Positions 32,631 through 41,677 of a stretch of DNA of 64,000 bases are shown here, piece after piece (position 1 is the stretch's first letter; each line of letters starts with the position of its first letter). The notes beneath the pieces are model-generated. The model did no database searches and was not told the DNA's origin. It saw only the letters and a program-made list of their open reading frames with translations. A program made the position numbers and the translations under genes. Location of the stretch: the NCBI GenBank assembly GCA_002381185.1, contig DFOA01000064.1, positions 75,687-139,686 of the forward strand. The letters run 5' to 3'. The DNA is from Firmicutes bacterium UBA3553 (GTDB lineage: Bacteria; Bacillota; Clostridia; Tissierellales; Sedimentibacteraceae).

Positions 32631-33701
32631 TTATTTTATTTTTCCTTTTATGAGCTTGTCTTTAGATAAAATGCGGATGTCATTACCCTCTATTGTAAAA
32701 TCAGCAATAGCACTTTGTGTATATTCATATATCTTATCTGTCTTTTTACCATGCATCAAATATATGCTGTTTTCATTATATACAAAAACCTTATCTTCGT
32801 AAACCTTTAATTTTTGTACATTATCAGGTGTATCATTTACTGATGTAACCTTTCCTTCAAAATTATACTCCATAAGTTCTGTGCTGCCTTCTTGTTTATA
32901 AAGCATGTATATTTTTTGATTTTCTTTATTCACTTCATAATCAAGTATTTCGCTGTAAACACCATTTTTCCACATTAGTTTACCGTTTAAATTAAAGTAA
33001 TAAATATTTTTAGTTCCTATTGCTACAACATTGTTATTAACAATTTTGGATTTAATCAGAATTTCATCTTCTATTGCAGCATTCCAAAGCTCGACATCAT
33101 CTAACAAGTTAAAATATAAAGTATTTATTATTTTATCATCTTCAAATCGCAGCGTTATAAGAGAATACCCCTCTGATTTATCACTTATGGACACACCTGT
33201 TATATTATCTTCAAAAACCTTGTCATCAACAATTATTTCATTGTTACCATTCATTATATACAATGAATTCTTGTGGTTGATACCTTTTATAATAATGTAT
33301 GTTTTATCATTTTCACGTGAAACATTTACAATATTACCTTCAATTTCAGCAATTACAAACTTTTGATTATTCCTATCCAGCACTTGTATTGTGTTTCCCA
33401 TGTTTTTGAATATATAATTATTTGTTAAGAATACCTGTTTTGCAAATGACCTGTCTTCATTTTCCCATATAACATTGCCGCTGTAATCAAGCAATACAAT
33501 CTTCTGATTATTGTAGGTTATAATACCGTTATTAAAAAACTTATATTCATCAAGAGTATCCAGCTTCGTTGTCTGAATATCTTCTATAGTATATACTTTT
33601 TTTTCATCTAATAATGTCAAAATTTCTTTTCCATATTTAAAATATACTATTCCTGATATAATTAATAAAAAGAATATAATAAACATAACAAGCTTCTTCA
33701 T
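32631..33701 (-). CDS. membrane-anchored beta-propeller-like protein (DUF5711-like)
   Basis: The 356-residue protein has one N-terminal membrane helix (about residues 4-20) and an extracytoplasmic remainder built of repeated short beta strands, each with patterns such as IVLLDYSGNVIWEN, YIFKNMGNTIQVLDRNN and IYYFNLNGKLMWKNG. This resembles DUF5711 and PQQ-type propeller proteins of clostridia. No enzymatic residues are recognised. A parS-like site lies within it at 33309-33324. It probably shares a transcript with cvpA. Confidence 0.65.
   Translation of the reverse strand: MKKLVMFIIFFLLIISGIVYFKYGKEILTLLDEKKVYTIEDIQTTKLDTLDEYKFFNNGIITYNNQKIVLLDYSGNVIWENEDRSFAKQVFLTNNYIFKNMGNTIQVLDRNNQKFVIAEIEGNIVNVSRENDKTYIIIKGINHKNSLYIMNGNNEIIVDDKVFEDNITGVSISDKSEGYSLITLRFEDDKIINTLYFNLLDDVELWNAAIEDEILIKSKIVNNNVVAIGTKNIYYFNLNGKLMWKNGVYSEILDYEVNKENQKIYMLYKQEGSTELMEYNFEGKVTSVNDTPDNVQKLKVYEDKVFVYNENSIYLMHGKKTDKIYEYTQSAIADFTIEGNDIRILSKDKLIKGKIK
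33309..33324. promoter_or_regulatory. parS-like ParB-binding site
   Basis: ATTTTCACGTGAAACA matches TGTTNCACGTGAAACA except for its first two bases and keeps the full CACGTGAAACA half. It lies 1.9 kb from the other parS-like site and within 18 kb of the origin. Confidence 0.5.
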
Positions 33702-33788
33702 ATTTTTTATCCTGTTGGTTAATTTACCACATTATATCAAACTTATATAAATATTGCATTAAAAATTAATTAAATACATTTTTAAAAA

Positions 33789-33822
33789 ACAAAAAGAAAA
33801 TTGCACGCAATTCTCTTTTTGT
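33789..33822 (-). terminator. terminator after the cysteine desulfurase-like gene
   Basis: ACAAAAAGAAAATTGC (33789-33804) pairs with GCAATTCTCTTTTTGT (33807-33822), with one mismatch and a 2-nt apex that would open to a small loop. Its arms are A- and T-rich, so it could end transcription on the minus strand. It lies 7 bp beyond the stop. Confidence 0.7.
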
Positions 33823-33829
33823 CCTTCTG

Positions 33830-34969
33830 TTAAATTCCGGAAATTTCATTTAATGCTTTTGCCGCTGTCAAAACATCCGCTCTTGTATTAAAAGGTCCTA
33901 CACCAAATCTAACTGCCCCTACTTTTTCAGTTCCTATTGTTTTATGAGCCAAAGGCGCACAGTGAAGACCAGGTCTAACCGCTATATCAAACTCCGTATC
34001 TAGCCTGTATGCAACTTCTGAGGAATCAATGCCATCAATATTGATTGGCACCACACCACATCTATTGTTTATGTCTTCAGGACCGTAAATTTTGATTTTA
34101 ACATTCTTTTTCATTTCATTGATGAATATATCAAGAAGATTTTTTTCGTGGCTGTAAATCGATTTTGTGCCCTTGCTTAAAATGTACTTTAACCCTGCAT
34201 TCAGTCCTGCTATGCCCGGAAGATTATGAGTCCCCGATTCTAATTTGTCAGGATAGAAATTTGGTTGTATCATGCTGCTTGATTCGCTGCCCGTACCTCC
34301 TTCCTTCAATTGTTTTATTTCAGCATCGCAGTTTATAAGAAGAGCACCAGTTCCCTGTGGTCCAAGAAGTCCCTTATGTCCGGGAACAGCCAGTAAATCA
34401 ATATTAAATTTTTTCATATCTATATCCAGCACGCCTGCACTCTGTGAAGCATCCACCAGATATAAAATGTTTTTTTCCATGCACATATGTCCAATTTCTT
34501 CAACAGGCATTATTGTTCCTGTCAAGTTTGAAACATGAGTTGTAGCGACCATCTTTGTATTATCTTTTAAAGCTGCTTCTATATCTTCAACATTTATGCT
34601 TCCATCTGGTGCACATTGGACAATTGTATTTTCCACACCATATTTCTCTATTTCTTTAATAGGACGCAATACTGAATTATGTTCCATAGATGTTGTTATA
34701 ACATGGTCACCGGGATTCAGAACTCCCTTGATTGCCTGGTTTAGTCCATCTGTTGCATTAAAGGTAAATATAACTCTCATTGGGTCATCCAGATTAAACA
34801 GCTGTGCCATTAATTCTCTTGTTTCATAAATAACCCTTGCACCTTCAATCGCCATTGCATGGCTCCCTCTTCCGGGATTTGCCCCGTATTCTGTCATTGC
34901 TCTCATAACGTTCTGGTATACTGATTTTGGCTTTGGGTACGTTGTTGCAGCATTATCTAAATAAATCAT
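33830..34969 (-). CDS. class V aminotransferase, cysteine desulfurase family
   Basis: This 379-residue PLP enzyme starts MIYLDNAATTYPKPKSVYQN and has the PLP lysine in DLLAVPGHKGLLGPQGTG (about residue 198) together with TSMEHNSVLRP and VDASQSAG. The active-site cysteine segment is VRPGLHCAPLAH (about 335), as in group II (SufS-like) desulfurases. It is closest in style to the EF2568-type subgroup that occurs with selenium-dependent molybdenum hydroxylase and yedF genes. It may therefore supply sulfur or selenium in persulfide form. ATG 34969 follows AGGTGATATA. The terminator downstream separates it from the DUF5711-like gene. Confidence 0.85.
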   Translation of the reverse strand: MIYLDNAATTYPKPKSVYQNVMRAMTEYGANPGRGSHAMAIEGARVIYETRELMAQLFNLDDPMRVIFTFNATDGLNQAIKGVLNPGDHVITTSMEHNSVLRPIKEIEKYGVENTIVQCAPDGSINVEDIEAALKDNTKMVATTHVSNLTGTIMPVEEIGHMCMEKNILYLVDASQSAGVLDIDMKKFNIDLLAVPGHKGLLGPQGTGALLINCDAEIKQLKEGGTGSESSSMIQPNFYPDKLESGTHNLPGIAGLNAGLKYILSKGTKSIYSHEKNLLDIFINEMKKNVKIKIYGPEDINNRCGVVPINIDGIDSSEVAYRLDTEFDIAVRPGLHCAPLAHKTIGTEKVGAVRFGVGPFNTRADVLTAAKALNEISGI

Positions 34970-35028
34970 TATATCACCTGCTATTCTATTTTTAATCTAT
35001 TATATGTTTGTGAATTGTGCTTTGATAA

Positions 35029-36297
35029 TCATTTATCCATATAGGCAATTTTGCCTCCGCAAATTGTGAATTTCACCTTACCTTCAAGCTCCCATCCAAT
35101 AAAAGGAGAGTTGCTTGATTTAGAATTAAACTCATTCACAGTCCATTTTTCGTCAGGATCAAATATCAACAAATCTGCCTTAGAACCTTCTCTTAATCTT
35201 CCCGAATTTAAATTATACAGCTTTGCGGGATTAACCGTCATTTTCTCCAAAAGTTCTGATACTGTTAAATGGTTATTTTTAACCAGGTAAGTTATCCCCA
35301 AAGCTAATGAGGTCTCAAGACCTATTATTCCGCTTGGTGCTTTTTCAAAATCCCGGTCCTTTTCTTCTCTGCTGTGAGGTGCGTGATCTGTTGCAATTAT
35401 GTCTATGGTTCCATCTTTTAGTCCTTCAATTATTTTTAACCTGTCTTCTTCTGTCCTTAATGGAGGATTCATTTTAGCATTATTTTTATATTTTAATATG
35501 TCTTCCTCAGTCAATGTAAAGTGATGAGGTGATGCTTCAGCAAAAATCCGTGCACCTCCTGATTTTGCATATCTTATTATATCCACTGCCTTACCTGAGC
35601 TTAAGTGCTGTATATTTACTTTTGCTCCTGTTTCCAAAGCTATAATGCAGTCTCTTGCAACCATAACATCCTCAGCTAATCGTGGTGCACCTTGTATTCC
35701 AAGTTTCTTAGATATCTTACCTTCATTTATACCCGGATTACAAATTAAACTCGGGTCCTCTTCGTGAAAGCTGATTGGAACATTTAATCTTTTAGCTGTT
35801 TCCATAGCTTTTAAAACAAGGTCCGAATCCATTATAGGAAAACCATCATCAGTAAATCCTGCTGCACCGAATTGATTTAACATCTCCATGTCGACAAGCT
35901 GGATTCCGTTTAACCCAACTGTAACTGACGCCGTCTGAAGCACGTTGATAGATGACTTTTTCGCAGCCTCCAAGATATATTCAAGGGTTTCTTTATTATC
36001 AACCGGAGGTTTAGTATTTGCCATACATACAACTGTTGTAAAACCTCCCCTTGCTGCTGACCTTGAACCTGATAAAATATCTTCTTTATATGTCAATCCG
36101 GGGTCTCTGAAATGCACATGTACATCTATAAGACCCGGACAAACTATACTTCCTTCGGCATCTATAATTTCATCAATACCTTCTTCATCAATGTTCTTTT
36201 CAATTTTTTTAATAACTTCCCCCTCTATAAGAATGTCCGCTTTTTCATCCCTCTTGGATTCAGGATCTATTACTCTTCCGTTTTTAATGAGCATCAT
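35029..36297 (-). CDS. pyrC: dihydroorotase
   Basis: PyrC closes carbamoyl aspartate to dihydroorotate. I start it at ATG 36297, 6 nt after AGGTG (422 residues); a GTG three codons upstream lies within that site. The metal-ligand motif DVHVHFRDPGLTYKED (about residues 55-70), the carbamylated-lysine region and IATDHAPHSREEKDR (about 300-314) are intact, so this is a class I active enzyme. The gene is separate from pyrBIFKDE by the yedF group, and I see no PyrR motif immediately before it. Confidence 0.95.
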   Translation of the reverse strand: MMLIKNGRVIDPESKRDEKADILIEGEVIKKIEKNIDEEGIDEIIDAEGSIVCPGLIDVHVHFRDPGLTYKEDILSGSRSAARGGFTTVVCMANTKPPVDNKETLEYILEAAKKSSINVLQTASVTVGLNGIQLVDMEMLNQFGAAGFTDDGFPIMDSDLVLKAMETAKRLNVPISFHEEDPSLICNPGINEGKISKKLGIQGAPRLAEDVMVARDCIIALETGAKVNIQHLSSGKAVDIIRYAKSGGARIFAEASPHHFTLTEEDILKYKNNAKMNPPLRTEEDRLKIIEGLKDGTIDIIATDHAPHSREEKDRDFEKAPSGIIGLETSLALGITYLVKNNHLTVSELLEKMTVNPAKLYNLNSGRLREGSKADLLIFDPDEKWTVNEFNSKSSNSPFIGWELEGKVKFTICGGKIAYMDK

Positions 36298-36420
36298 TTT
36301 ATTCACCTATGGTAATTAATTTACAATTATTATATCATAATTGCTGTTTGTTTAAAAGAAGTATTGTTGGTGCATTGGGTTTTGTGATAATATATATTTA
36401 TTAAATGACCGGAGGTAACT

Positions 36421-37077
36421 ATGTTTAAAGCTGCAATATTTGATTTGGACGGAACTTTGCTGGATTCGGCTGAGGATCTGGAAAGGGCGTGTAACTATGC
36501 CTTGTCTAAATTTAATCTTCCCAATGTAGATTCACAAAAACATAAGCTTATGCTGGGTAATGGAAGACGTAAATTAATAGAATCCATAGTAAGTGAGTTT
36601 TTTGGATACGAAGAAAATGAAATAATAGAAAAATTTCTAGGATATTACAATGAGTTTTACAATAAACACATGCTTGATAACACAAAACCCTTTGAAGGCA
36701 TTAATGAAATGCTGGATATATTAAACAGTCATGGTGTTGTTACAGCTGTTTTGTCAAATAAACCTCATGATTTTACACTGAAGCTCGTTGAACATTTTTT
36801 TAATGACAGAATTAAGTATGTATCAGGGCTGAAGGATGGATATGAAGCCAAACCTAATCCCAGATCACTGCTGGAAATAATCAATAATTTAGGATTGAAA
36901 AAGGAAGAATGTATATACATAGGCGATACTGAGATTGATATCCGTGTTTCAAAAAATACAGGTGTTAAATCCTTGGGCGTTTTATGGGGATTCAGAACAC
37001 AGTCATTGCTGGAGCGTGAAGAAGCGGATTATATAGCTTCAAATATTGATGAAATGATTGATATTATATTAAAATAA
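36421..37077 (+). CDS. HAD family hydrolase, phosphoglycolate phosphatase-like
   Basis: The 218-residue protein has the HAD motifs: FDLDGTLLDSAEDL (catalytic Asp pair, residues 8-13), VLSNKPHD (motif II), the Lys in YEAKPNPRSLLE, and YIGDTEIDIRVSKN (motif IV). The helical cap between motifs I and II is the C1 type of the Gph/PpaX subgroup. Substrates may be phosphoglycolate or pyrophosphate; this cannot be decided. ATG 36421 follows CCGGAGGTAACT. It is one of few plus-strand genes left of the origin and ends in a strong hairpin. Confidence 0.88.
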   Translation: MFKAAIFDLDGTLLDSAEDLERACNYALSKFNLPNVDSQKHKLMLGNGRRKLIESIVSEFFGYEENEIIEKFLGYYNEFYNKHMLDNTKPFEGINEMLDILNSHGVVTAVLSNKPHDFTLKLVEHFFNDRIKYVSGLKDGYEAKPNPRSLLEIINNLGLKKEECIYIGDTEIDIRVSKNTGVKSLGVLWGFRTQSLLEREEADYIASNIDEMIDIILK

Positions 37078-37102
37078 TATTCTTACTTTAAAATGTAATA
37101 AT

Positions 37103-37122
37103 GGGAGGGGCAAAGCCCTCCC
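37103..37122. terminator. intrinsic terminator between HAD gene and hydrogenase operon
   Basis: GGGAGGG (37103-37109) pairs perfectly with CCCTCCC (37116-37122) around a 6-nt loop. TTATTTATTTC follows on the plus strand. It can also stop the convergent hydrogenase transcript, whose last stop codon lies at 37127. Confidence 0.85.
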
Positions 37123-37126
37123 TTAT

Positions 37127-38938
37127 TTATTTCAACTTTTCCAATAGTTTTTCGAACTCTTCTTCCTGCTCTATTCTATATGAATCCCTCTTAATATAAT
37201 GAGTGTGCAGGAGTTTGTGAGACAAATGACCGTTAGGCTCTTTCAGAAATTCTTCATAAAGCTTCATAACTTCTGGGTTTTTGTGAGATTTTCTCAGCGG
37301 CAGTGACCTATCCAATTCATATAATGCATCTGCTCTCTTAGTTTTTGGATTTACCTCCAGCCTTGCCTTAGCAGACACGTGTGACTGACCTCCGCCATGT
37401 ACACAGCCTCCCGGACATGCCATAACCTCTATGAAGTGATACTGCTTCTCTCCGGATCTTACAGCTTCCAAAACCTTTGCCGCATTCGCAGTTCCATGCG
37501 CAACCGCTACCTTAACCTCAGTATCTTTGCCTTCAATCGGAAGAATCACAGATGCTTCCTTAACACCTTCAATTCCTCTGACACCCTGGTACTCAACCTC
37601 ATCCAAATCCTTGCCTGTTAATATATCTGCAACTGTTCTTAAAGCTGCTTCCATAACTCCGCCGGTTGCTCCGAATATTGCGCCGGCTCCTGTATATTCA
37701 CCCAATATGCTGTCAGGCCGCTCATCAGGCAGATTTCTGAAATTAATTCTCGCCTGTTTTATCATGTCTCCAAGTTCTCTTGTAGTTAATGAAAAATCAA
37801 CATCTCTTATGCCGTCTACTTCCATTTCCGGTCTGTTTGCTTCTGTCTTCTTTGAGGTACATGGCATTACAGATACGCATACTATTTTCTTAGGATCTAT
37901 ACCTGCCTTTTCAGCATAGTACGATTTTACTATGGCCCCAAACATTTGTTGAGGTGATTTGCATGTTGAAAGATTATCCAGGAAATCAGGATAATTAATT
38001 TCACAGAAGCGTATCCATCCAGGTGAACATGATGTTATCATAGGAAGTTTTCCGCCGTTTTTAACTCTGTTTAAAAGCTCTGTGCCTTCTTCCAATATAG
38101 TGAGATCTGCAGAGAAGTTTGTGTCAAAAACTTTATTGAATCCAAGCCTTCTTAATGCTGCTACCATTTTTCCCGTTACATCTGTTCCCACAGGATAACC
38201 GAATTCTTCACCCAGGGATGCTCTTACTCCGGGTGCTGTCTGGACAACTACATATTTATCCGGATCATCAATTACTTCCCAAACATCATCTATATATGTT
38301 CTTTCACGAAGTGCTGCCACAGGACATGCCTGTATACACTGTCCGCAGTACACGCATGGAACATCCTTCATGCTGTAATCAAAGGCAGGGGCTACCTCTG
38401 TGTTGAAGCCTCTTTTTGTGAAGTCTAAAATGCCGATACCTTGAACATCTCTGCATGTGCTTACGCATCTTCCGCACAATATGCACTTGCTCGTATCTCT
38501 TATTATAGAATAAGACAGGTTATCTATTTTAGCTTCTCTTTTTGCTCCTTGAAATTCAATATCCTTAATTCCAAGCTCATCGCATAATTTTTGAAGCTCA
38601 CAAGTTCCGTTTCTCAAGCATGTCAAACATTCTCTGTTATGGTTTGCAAGTATTAATTCCACGTTCATCCTGACTGCATTTCTGACCTTTGCAGTATTTG
38701 TCCTTACATTCATTCCATCCTGCACCTGAAGGACACAGGAAGCAGGAAGATTTCTCATTGGAACTCCCTTAATATCAACTTCAACCACACATACTCTGCA
38801 TGCTGCTATTTCATTAACATCCTTTAAAAAACAAAGCGTGGGTATGTCTATTCCAGCCTCTCTGGCTGCCATTAACACTGTATAATCCTTAGGGACACTA
38901 ACCTGTATTCCATTTATAGTTACATTTACTTTATCCAT
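37127..38938 (-). CDS. hndD: NAD-linked [FeFe] hydrogenase catalytic subunit
   Basis: This subunit makes or oxidises hydrogen at the H-cluster. With ATG 38938 it has 603 residues. In order it shows an N-terminal [2Fe-2S] domain (CFLKDVNEIAACRVCVVEV, about 35-55), a His-Cys [4Fe-4S] motif (HNRECLTCLRNGTCELQKLC), two [4Fe-4S] motifs (CILCGRCVSTCRD, CVYCGQCIQACPVAAL) and the H domain with TSCSPGW, MPCTSKKTE and EVMACPGGCVHGGGQ. The first H motif reads TSCSPGW rather than TSCCPGW. It lacks the extra C-terminal [2Fe-2S] domain of some HydA proteins. It is the last gene of hndABCD and forms an NADH- or NADH/ferredoxin-linked complex. Confidence 0.93.
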   Translation of the reverse strand: MDKVNVTINGIQVSVPKDYTVLMAAREAGIDIPTLCFLKDVNEIAACRVCVVEVDIKGVPMRNLPASCVLQVQDGMNVRTNTAKVRNAVRMNVELILANHNRECLTCLRNGTCELQKLCDELGIKDIEFQGAKREAKIDNLSYSIIRDTSKCILCGRCVSTCRDVQGIGILDFTKRGFNTEVAPAFDYSMKDVPCVYCGQCIQACPVAALRERTYIDDVWEVIDDPDKYVVVQTAPGVRASLGEEFGYPVGTDVTGKMVAALRRLGFNKVFDTNFSADLTILEEGTELLNRVKNGGKLPMITSCSPGWIRFCEINYPDFLDNLSTCKSPQQMFGAIVKSYYAEKAGIDPKKIVCVSVMPCTSKKTEANRPEMEVDGIRDVDFSLTTRELGDMIKQARINFRNLPDERPDSILGEYTGAGAIFGATGGVMEAALRTVADILTGKDLDEVEYQGVRGIEGVKEASVILPIEGKDTEVKVAVAHGTANAAKVLEAVRSGEKQYHFIEVMACPGGCVHGGGQSHVSAKARLEVNPKTKRADALYELDRSLPLRKSHKNPEVMKLYEEFLKEPNGHLSHKLLHTHYIKRDSYRIEQEEEFEKLLEKLK

Positions 38939-38956
38939 AATTAACACCAGCCTTTC

Positions 38957-40747
38957 TTACTTCTTAATGATGGCATGGAATGTGCAAGCATCCATACATG
39001 AACCACATTTAATACATTTATCCTGATTTATAATATGAACTTCTTTAACTTTTCCTTCAATTGCTCCTACAGGACAAATTCTTGCGCATCTTGTGCAGCC
39101 CTTGCAATCCATTGTAATTATATATTTTAAAAGTGACTGACAGACACCTGAAGGACATCTTTTTTCTTTTACATGAGCTTCATATTCATCTCTGAAATAT
39201 CTTAATGTTGACAAAACAGGATTTGGAGCTGTCTGGCCCAATCCGCAAAGTGATGTTTCTTTAATGTTCACAGCCAGCTTTTCAAGTTTGTCTAAATCCT
39301 CCATTGTACCTTTTCCTTCTGTTATTTTATCCAGAATTTCAAGCATACGTTTAGTTCCTTCTCTGCATGGAGTACATTTGCCGCATGATTCGTCAACAGT
39401 AAAATCAAGGAAGAATCTTGCTATGTCAACCATGCAGTTATCTTCATCCATTACTATCATTCCGCCTGATCCCATCATAGAACCTACAGCCGTTAAATTA
39501 TCGTAATCAATAGGAATATCCAGATGATCTCTGGTCAGACAGCCTCCTGATGGCCCGCCTGTTTGAACTGCTTTAAATTCTTTTCCTTTCGGACATCCCC
39601 CTCCTATATCATATATAACTTCCCGAAGCGTAGTTCCCATAGGAACTTCAACCAAACCTGTGTTGTTGATTTTACCGCCTAATGCAAATACTTTTGTTCC
39701 CGGAGATTTTTCAGTTCCAAAGCTCTTAAACCATTCAGCGCCGTTAAGAATTATTTGAGGTACGTTTGCCAGCGTCTCAACATTGTTTATTACGGTAGGT
39801 TTACCCCACAAACCTTTGTTAGCCGGAAATGGAGGTTTGTTTCTTGACATTCCCCTTTTACCTTCTATTGACTGCATCAGCGCTGTTTCTTCTCCGCATA
39901 CGAATGCACCGGCTCCCAGTCTTATTTCTACATCAAAATCGAAGTCTGTTCCGAAAAGATTCTTTCCTAAAAGTCCCAGCTCTTTAGCCTGCTTTATGGC
40001 AATCTCCAATCTGTGAACAGCTATCGGATATTCAGCTCTTACATAAATAAATCCTTTTGTAGCTCCAATTGCATAGCCTGCAATAGCCATAGCTTCCAAT
40101 ACAGCATGAGGGTCTCCTTCCAGAACGCTTCTGTCCATAAATGCACCGGGATCTCCTTCATCCGCATTGCATATTATATATTTTTGATCAGCCTTATTCG
40201 GTGCTGCAAAACTCCACTTCATGCCTGTTGAAAAGCCTGCTCCGCCTCTTCCTTTTAAACCTGAATCCTTCACAAGTTTAATAACTTCATCAGGCGTCAT
40301 TTCAGTCAGCACCTTACCAAGTGCCATGTATCCGTCTCTTGCAATATATTCCTGAATATCTTCAGGATTAATAAGCCCGCAGTTTCTTAGGGCAACTCTT
40401 TTTTGTTTCTTATAAAATTCAACTTCACTTAAAGGTTTTATCTGCTCGTTTTTCGCACTTTCATCATACAGATATTTTCTGACAATTCTTCCTTTTAATA
40501 AGTGTTCTTCTACTATTTCATCAACTCTCTCAACTGTCATTCTTGCATAAAAGGTTCCTTCGGGATATATTATAACAACAGGTCCTTCCTCGCAAAGTCC
40601 AAAACAACCGGTACCAATAACCTGTACTTCATCATCCAAATTAACTTCACTTATTTTTTCTTCAAATCTTTGCTTAATTAAAGCAGATTTTGAAGAACTG
40701 CATCCGGTTCCGCCACAAACCAAGACATGTGATCTGAAAATTTTCAT
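38957..40747 (-). CDS. hndC: NADH-binding hydrogenase subunit (NuoF-like)
   Basis: This 596-residue flavoprotein moves electrons between NAD(H) and the hydrogenase. It has an N-terminal thioredoxin-like [2Fe-2S] domain (CGGTGCSSSKS and GCFGLCEEGP, residues 1-90). The NuoF core follows with the NAD site GLKGRGGAGFSTGMKWSF (about 165-182), the FMN site around NADEGDPGAFMDR, and the [4Fe-4S] motif SCGKCTPCREGTKRM (about 450). The end carries two ferredoxin-type clusters (CKGCTRCARICPVGAI and CIKCGSCMDACTFHAI). This is the HydB/HndC design used in electron-bifurcating hydrogenases. ATG 40747 follows GGTGGAGGAGAAACT. Confidence 0.93.
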   Translation of the reverse strand: MKIFRSHVLVCGGTGCSSSKSALIKQRFEEKISEVNLDDEVQVIGTGCFGLCEEGPVVIIYPEGTFYARMTVERVDEIVEEHLLKGRIVRKYLYDESAKNEQIKPLSEVEFYKKQKRVALRNCGLINPEDIQEYIARDGYMALGKVLTEMTPDEVIKLVKDSGLKGRGGAGFSTGMKWSFAAPNKADQKYIICNADEGDPGAFMDRSVLEGDPHAVLEAMAIAGYAIGATKGFIYVRAEYPIAVHRLEIAIKQAKELGLLGKNLFGTDFDFDVEIRLGAGAFVCGEETALMQSIEGKRGMSRNKPPFPANKGLWGKPTVINNVETLANVPQIILNGAEWFKSFGTEKSPGTKVFALGGKINNTGLVEVPMGTTLREVIYDIGGGCPKGKEFKAVQTGGPSGGCLTRDHLDIPIDYDNLTAVGSMMGSGGMIVMDEDNCMVDIARFFLDFTVDESCGKCTPCREGTKRMLEILDKITEGKGTMEDLDKLEKLAVNIKETSLCGLGQTAPNPVLSTLRYFRDEYEAHVKEKRCPSGVCQSLLKYIITMDCKGCTRCARICPVGAIEGKVKEVHIINQDKCIKCGSCMDACTFHAIIKK

Positions 40748-40774
40748 AGTTTCTCCTCCACCTTCTAAGAACTG

Positions 40775-41137
40775 CTATTCAGCACCAATTGTATATTCAC
40801 GTACAATATTGTTGTTTGCCAAATGCTCTGATACAATTCTCTTTACTTTTTCGGGATTTACATGTATATAGGTAACCTTTTCCTTACCCGGTGCATAAAC
40901 TTCAACTATTGGTTCATAGGTGCACATTCCTATGCAGCCTGTCTGTACTACCTGGACGTTATTTAAATTTCTCTTGGCAACCTCTTCAACCAGTGCTGTT
41001 AAAACAGGTCTCGCTCCGGCAGATATACCGCATGTTGCCATACCTACCACAACTCTGGTATCCTTTTCCGAATTGCGCATTTCAACGTTTTTGATTGCTT
41101 CTTCCCTTAATTTTTTTAACTCTTCCAAAGACTTCAT
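40775..41137 (-). CDS. hndB: thioredoxin-like [2Fe-2S] ferredoxin subunit
   Basis: The 120-residue protein has a helical start and a thioredoxin-like [2Fe-2S] fold with cysteines in GMATCGISAGARPV (about residue 36) and VQTGCIGMCTYEPIVEV (about 80-90). It corresponds by position and size to HndB of Desulfovibrio NADP-reducing hydrogenase. It probably relays electrons between the NuoE-like and NuoF-like subunits. It has a GGGGGCAATATT region before ATG 41137. Confidence 0.87.
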   Translation of the reverse strand: MKSLEELKKLREEAIKNVEMRNSEKDTRVVVGMATCGISAGARPVLTALVEEVAKRNLNNVQVVQTGCIGMCTYEPIVEVYAPGKEKVTYIHVNPEKVKRIVSEHLANNNIVREYTIGAE

Positions 41138-41148
41138 AATATTGCCCC

Positions 41149-41637
41149 CTATTCCTCATACTTAGATAATATATCAGGTATTTTTTTAGGTTCCAGCTTG
41201 CCGTACACATCCCCGTCAATCATCATTACAGGAGCTAAACCGCAGCATCCTAAACATCTTGTAGCTTCAAGGGTAAATAAACCATCTGAAGTGGTTTCTC
41301 CAACCTTAATGTTCAATTCTTTTGCCAACTTGTCCAAAACCTGTTGTGAACCCTTTACATAACATGCTGTTCCAAGACACACTCCAATTTTGTGTTTGCC
41401 TTTAGGTTCAATTGAAAACTGTGTGTAAAATGTTGCTACGCCATAAACCTCAGCCAGTGGAACGTCCAATTCATAAGATATAAACTTTTGTACCTCGATT
41501 GGCAGATATCCAAAAATTTCTTGGGCTTTGTGAAGCGTTTGCATTAAAACTCCTTGGGCTTCTCTGATTGAGTCAATATACTCTTTAAGCATCATAAACT
41601 GCTTTTCATTAGCCTTTACATCAAGTCCATTAATCAA
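41149..41637 (-). CDS. hndA: hydrogenase [2Fe-2S] subunit (NuoE-like)
   Basis: I choose TTG 41637 as start: GAGGAGG lies 8 nt upstream, and the operon promoter would initiate near 41671, downstream of the longest in-frame start (41679). An ATG at 41664 is an alternative. The 162-residue product has the NuoE helical start (LMQTLHKAQEIFGYLP, then VQKFISYELDVPLAEVYGVA) and the [2Fe-2S] thioredoxin-like ligands CLGTACYVKG and ATRCLGCCGLAPVM. It is the first gene of hndABCD and hands electrons between NADH and the other clusters. Confidence 0.88.
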   Translation of the reverse strand: MINGLDVKANEKQFMMLKEYIDSIREAQGVLMQTLHKAQEIFGYLPIEVQKFISYELDVPLAEVYGVATFYTQFSIEPKGKHKIGVCLGTACYVKGSQQVLDKLAKELNIKVGETTSDGLFTLEATRCLGCCGLAPVMMIDGDVYGKLEPKKIPDILSKYEE

Positions 41638-41677
41638 AATAATAACCTCCTCATTTATTGTCATAATATATGACCAC

